From an uncultured Lachnospiraceae bacterium (GTDB lineage: Bacteria > Bacillota > Clostridia > Lachnospirales > Lachnospiraceae), in contig CACZFF010000003.1 in assembly GCA_902780385.1 (NCBI GenBank), positions 28,377 through 92,376 of the forward strand: 64,000 bases of DNA. Direction: 5' to 3'. The position numbers and the translations under genes are program-made. Under the pieces are notes generated by a model. That model searched no databases and had not been told where the DNA came from. It saw nothing but the letters and a program-made list of their open reading frames with translations. Shown here in pieces: positions 61,404 to 64,000 of the stretch (its first letter is position 1; the number at the start of each line of letters is the position of its first letter).

Positions 61404-61447
61404 GAATGCAGGGCGCCCCTTACTGTTCACGTCCCTCGAGTAAAAAA

Positions 61448-61485
61448 AACTGTCTGCCGCAGCCCGGCGGGTGCAGCAAACAGTT
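61448..61485 (-). terminator. Terminator of the activator-response regulator transcript
   Basis: AACTGTTTGCTGCA pairs over 14 positions with TGCGGCAGACAGTT and runs into eight T residues on the minus strand. Very strong; located about 235 nt past the response-regulator stop. Confidence 0.85.
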
Positions 61486-61487
61486 CT

Positions 61488-61672
61488 TAATAATCGTTAC
61501 TGTTCACGCCCCCTCGAATGGCGTGAACATGTAACGCTGCGCGCGGCGATTCCAACAAAGCTTCGCATTGTCTGCGCTTTACGCGCGCCGCGCGCCGTTC
61601 AACTCGGGTTTTGCGCAAAAAGCGCGCAAAACACCTCGCCTTTCAGGTGGGTCTGTACTGTAACTAATAATC
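61488..61672. repeat. MITE-like intergenic element
   Basis: About 185 nt bounded by similar inverted ends (AATAATCGTTACTGT and its partner ACTGTAACTAATAAT, 11 of 15). It contains GTTCACGCC / GGCGTGAAC and GTTTTGCGC / GCGCAAAAC hairpins and a CG-rich middle. A shorter relative is at 12591-12633, and TTACTGTTCACG recurs at 61420. It lies between the response-regulator and kinase genes and carries no gene. The gap 61190-61720 (about 530 nt) is accounted for by this, the terminator and the promoter. Confidence 0.6.
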
Positions 61673-61720
61673 CATATCTTCCGCAGCATGCGGGAGTGAA
61701 AAACAGGCTTAATTGGCAGA

Positions 61721-62434
61721 TCACTTTCTGACCTGGCCGAAAAGATAGGCCGCGTGCGCCTTCCGTATGTCCGCCACGCGCCTGCGGCTGACAGGAACCT
61801 GATTGTTCCCCTCCAGAAAAACTGTTCCGTTCTCGATCCTCTTTACATATTCGAAGTTCACAATGATGCCCTTGGTACAGGCCATAAAAAATCCATTGGA
61901 GCAGAGGATCGACTCCATTGCCGCCTGGCTGGCTCTGAGATTCCTGGTCTGCCCGCCCTTCAGATGAAGGATGATCTTGTGATTATAATACTCCGAAAAA
62001 ACAATATCATGAAGGAGACATGTGCTGCCGTCCGGCAGGGCAACGGTCCTCTGTTTCTCATAGTCTGCCAGATCGATCACAGCCAGTGCCTTGATGATAT
62101 CGGCGTGGACAAAGGGTTTGAGCAGGTAGTAGTCCGCGCGGAGCTCATAGCTTTCCGCAGCAAAGTCATTGCTGGTCGTCACAAAGATCAGCCGCACATT
62201 CTTGTCTGTCCTGCGGATCTCCCTGGCAGTCTGGATCCCATTGATGCCTTCCATATAAATATCGAGAAAGACAAGGTCGTATCTGCCCCTTCTGAACAGG
62301 GCCAGAAATTCCTCTCCCCCCGAGAAAAGGTCTATTCCTTCGACGCTGTATCCGCGCTCACGGAGAATCGTATCCAGCTCCCTGTGGAGCATTGCCCGGT
62401 CTTCCGCACGGTCATCAATGATTGCAGCCCGCAT
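61721..62434 (-). CDS. LytTR-family response regulator (AgrA/ComE-like)
   Basis: A 237-residue regulator. Receiver domain 1-120: acidic pocket IIDDRAEDR (D7, D8), phospho-Asp in LVFLDIYMEGING (about D56), Thr in IFVTTSND, and Lys in YLLKPF. The C-terminal LytTR DNA-binding domain (about 130-230) is seen in SEYYNHKIILHLKGGQTRNLRASQ and FMACTKGIIVNFEYVKRIENG. The partner is most likely the GHKL kinase 530 nt downstream. GGGAGG lies before the ATG. It is 43 nt downstream of the BTAD activator gene and shares its transcript, ending in the strong terminator at 61448. Confidence 0.92.
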   Translation of the reverse strand: MRAAIIDDRAEDRAMLHRELDTILRERGYSVEGIDLFSGGEEFLALFRRGRYDLVFLDIYMEGINGIQTAREIRRTDKNVRLIFVTTSNDFAAESYELRADYYLLKPFVHADIIKALAVIDLADYEKQRTVALPDGSTCLLHDIVFSEYYNHKIILHLKGGQTRNLRASQAAMESILCSNGFFMACTKGIIVNFEYVKRIENGTVFLEGNNQVPVSRRRVADIRKAHAAYLFGQVRK

Positions 62435-62477
62435 AATTTGTAGCCTCCCGAAAAGAAACCTGCAAAACCGTTATCAA

Positions 62478-63713
62478 TCAGCTGCTCTTGCGATATGCAG
62501 ATTTTTCACCCGGATTCACACTGCTGACATCGTACTTGATACTGATCCGCTGACGGCCGACTATAAAATTCTTGTTGATCCTCTGCTGAACGATGCCGCA
62601 GTCCTCCCGCGTCGTATTGACCAGCAGGATCAGACATTGACCCTTTCCATAGGAACAGATCGTGTCGCCGCGGCGCACACTGGCACATGCGCTCTCGATC
62701 AGCCGCTCGCTGAGTCTGTCCAGAACGGTTCCTTCCTTCATGGGATTTCCCTTGCCGTCGAGGATGGTGCAGAGCATGAGGTAAGAGGAAGTGCCCATTC
62801 TGTCGCTCAGGCGTCTGTTGGATCTGTAGATGCCCTGAAAAACAGGATAAATGCACAGGTATCCGCCGCCCTGCTCACTGTCTCCGCCGTCGAGTTCATT
62901 CTGGATTTCTTCGAGCAGTGTGTGCTGGTGTGTGATGCCCTTTCCGATATGCTCGAACCACTCGACGATCTTTCCTGAGGGGTGGATCCCCAGCTCTTCC
63001 AGGTAATAATTGACCGTCTGTTCATAGAGCTGGATCGCGTCATTATACCTGCGCATCTGGACGAGTGCCTCCATGGTCAGAGATTCCCAGTCCGCAAGGG
63101 GTGCGATCACAGAAGCATACTGCCCCAGCTCCTTCATCCGTTCATAGTCCTGTCTCTCCCGCAGGATGATGCTGGCTTTTTCGACACACTTGGTAAAGAT
63201 CTGTCCGTAGCGCATGGATTCCCGCACCGCCCACACATTGTTGGTCTGCATGGGAAGGAATTCGCCGCCGTATTCATAACTTGCCTTCAGATAGCACTCC
63301 AGCTGCCTGGCGGGATCTGTCTCCATGCCGGCCTCATTATAGAGCCTCTCAAATTCATAGGCATCCTCTTCGACCTCAATTTCCCTGGTCCAGTAAAATG
63401 CGTCCTTTTCGGAGATTATGTAGTTGACCTTGGGAAGTCCGGCCTTCTCGAGATATTTCTTTGCATTATAAATAACACTCCGCAAAGAGTGATGGGCGTT
63501 GTCGACCTCACGGTCTCCGAAGAGAAGTTCCTCGAGGCGGTCCCTTGTCACACCTTTATCGCGTGAATGGATCAGAATCTGCAGCAGAGCGTTATTCTGC
63601 GAAATAGAAGATTTCGAAGAACCTGCAATTGTTTTCCCATTATAACTCATGGAAAACCCGCCAAGCATCTTGACATACAGGACATCTCTTCGCTTTTCAG
63701 AGATTACTGCCAT
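62478..63713 (-). CDS. BTAD/SARP-like transcriptional activator with a GGDEF-like C-terminal domain
   Basis: About 411 residues. Residues ~10-90 form an OmpR-type winged helix (YVKMLGGFSMSYNGKTI, VTRDRLEELLFGDREVDNAHHSLRSVIYNAKKYL), and about 105-255 a BTAD-type helical repeat domain. The last 120 residues resemble a degenerate GGDEF fold: SVRRGDTICSYGKGQCLILLVNTTRE aligns with the D-x-x-x-RYGGDEF-x-x-LL region, but the GGDEF residues are lost (KGQCL), so no cyclase activity is expected. I use ATG 63713, with GGAGGAG 4-7 nt upstream; the longer frame has none. It precedes the LytTR regulator. Target genes unknown. Confidence 0.78.
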   Translation of the reverse strand: MAVISEKRRDVLYVKMLGGFSMSYNGKTIAGSSKSSISQNNALLQILIHSRDKGVTRDRLEELLFGDREVDNAHHSLRSVIYNAKKYLEKAGLPKVNYIISEKDAFYWTREIEVEEDAYEFERLYNEAGMETDPARQLECYLKASYEYGGEFLPMQTNNVWAVRESMRYGQIFTKCVEKASIILRERQDYERMKELGQYASVIAPLADWESLTMEALVQMRRYNDAIQLYEQTVNYYLEELGIHPSGKIVEWFEHIGKGITHQHTLLEEIQNELDGGDSEQGGGYLCIYPVFQGIYRSNRRLSDRMGTSSYLMLCTILDGKGNPMKEGTVLDRLSERLIESACASVRRGDTICSYGKGQCLILLVNTTREDCGIVQQRINKNFIVGRQRISIKYDVSSVNPGEKSAYRKSS

Positions 63714-63849
63714 GGTCGCTCCTCCAATGTAGTAAAAAAGAACCAACTTCCTGACCATGTGCTGATCAGCCTGCCCTGTCCGGTCTGTGAACAGGTATTT
63801 CATGCACTATAATGCACAATATATTGATAATAACTAATCAGCCGATACT

Positions 63850-63886
63850 ATTATATACTCGTTTTTACCCGAATGCATTCCATTCG
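63850..63886 (-). promoter_or_regulatory. Candidate promoter and palindrome of the activator gene
   Basis: TATAAT on the minus strand (63855-63850) with a palindromic CGAATG-GAATG-CATTCG at 63886-63870, overlapping where the -35 should be. The -35 itself is poor, as expected for an activated promoter. Confidence 0.4.
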
Positions 63887-63949
63887 AGTCATTTAGATGC
63901 CGTTTGAGTCACAAAAAGCGTCAAAAATCGAAGAATTCTGTGTGCAAAA

Positions 63950-64000
63950 AGAGACAGAAAGAGACAGGGAAAGAGACAGGGGACGGTTCTGTGTCTCCTT
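63950..64000. repeat. GAGACAG repeats and start of a GGGGACGGTTCTGT element, cut by the window end
   Basis: Three GAGACAG units are followed by GGGGACGGTTCTGTGTCTC, sharing the GGGGACGGTTCTGT core with the inverted repeat at 21816-21896. The element continues beyond the window. Confidence 0.55.

Noticed and set aside
61448-61672. Insertion sequence between kinase and response regulator
   Set aside because: No transposase frame and total length under 200 nt; recorded as a MITE-like element instead.

Overview
The window reads as chromosomal DNA of an anaerobic Clostridia bacterium, most likely a gut or rumen Lachnospiraceae-type organism. The evidence is a trimeric HydABC-type [FeFe] hydrogenase, a membrane pyrophosphatase (HppA), a phosphate acyl/butyryltransferase, Firmicute-style UPF0735-hom-lysC and YerC genes, and AGGAGG-type ribosome binding sites throughout. 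Most genes are housekeeping and lie on the minus strand. There is no prophage, CRISPR array, intact insertion sequence, rRNA or tRNA. The accessory interest is in the non-coding DNA and in gene context.

Layout, left to right. 15-5980: eight-gene Mrp/Mbh-like cation/proton antiporter operon, lacking a full-length MrpA and running up to the left edge. 6238-11365: sbcC-sbcD. 11538-12401: unknown membrane protein. 12736-16893: hydABC-type bifurcating hydrogenase behind a Rex-like palindrome, with a divergent TetR gene. 18141-19919: MocR-type regulator. 20041-25238: glnS, lysC, hom and an ACT-domain regulator. 25367-28423: YfhO membrane protein and a YerC/TrpR-like regulator. 28693: cold-shock protein. 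29064-32246: orphan eukaryotic-type hisA, dapB, dapA and a corrinoid adenosyltransferase. 32490-39120: argS, queH, purL. 39548-43077: long structured leader, hppA, phosphate acyltransferase. 43233-47734: polyprenyl sugar transferase, glmS, family 2 glycosyltransferase. 48005-51562: mutY, glmM, nagB. 51996-53021: holA. 53155-58434: marR-MFP-RND efflux operon. 58671-63713: lipoprotein, GHKL sensor kinase, LytTR response regulator and BTAD/SARP-like activator.

The main finding is a well-conserved glmS self-cleaving ribozyme core at about 51793-51665 on the minus strand. It has its own TTGACA promoter and lies upstream of nagB (glucosamine-6-phosphate deaminase), not glmS. The glmS gene at 44765-46603 has only a short, ordinary leader. 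nagB ends in its own terminator, so the ribozyme appears dedicated to it. A ribozyme that destroys its mRNA when GlcN6P is abundant is wrong for a purely catabolic NagB. It fits if NagB runs in reverse here, as an ammonia-dependent GlcN6P synthase.

Other items worth attention are: a roughly 385-nt hairpin-rich hppA leader with a 20-nt motif present twice; a dispersed 119-135-nt stem-loop repeat (39192 and 47869) whose stems are preserved by compensatory changes; an adjacent palindromic element resembling an IS200/IS605 end; a MITE-like element (61488-61672) with a deleted relative at 12591; a 37-nt inverted repeat (21816-21896) related to the right edge of the window; and an activator with a degenerate GGDEF-like C-terminus next to an Agr-type two-component pair. 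Metabolically, hydrogenase, ion-pumping pyrophosphatase and the Mrp-like complex link redox, pyrophosphate and ion gradients. glmS, glmM and nagB cover the amino-sugar node feeding the cell wall, and lysC, hom, dapA and dapB cover the aspartate family.
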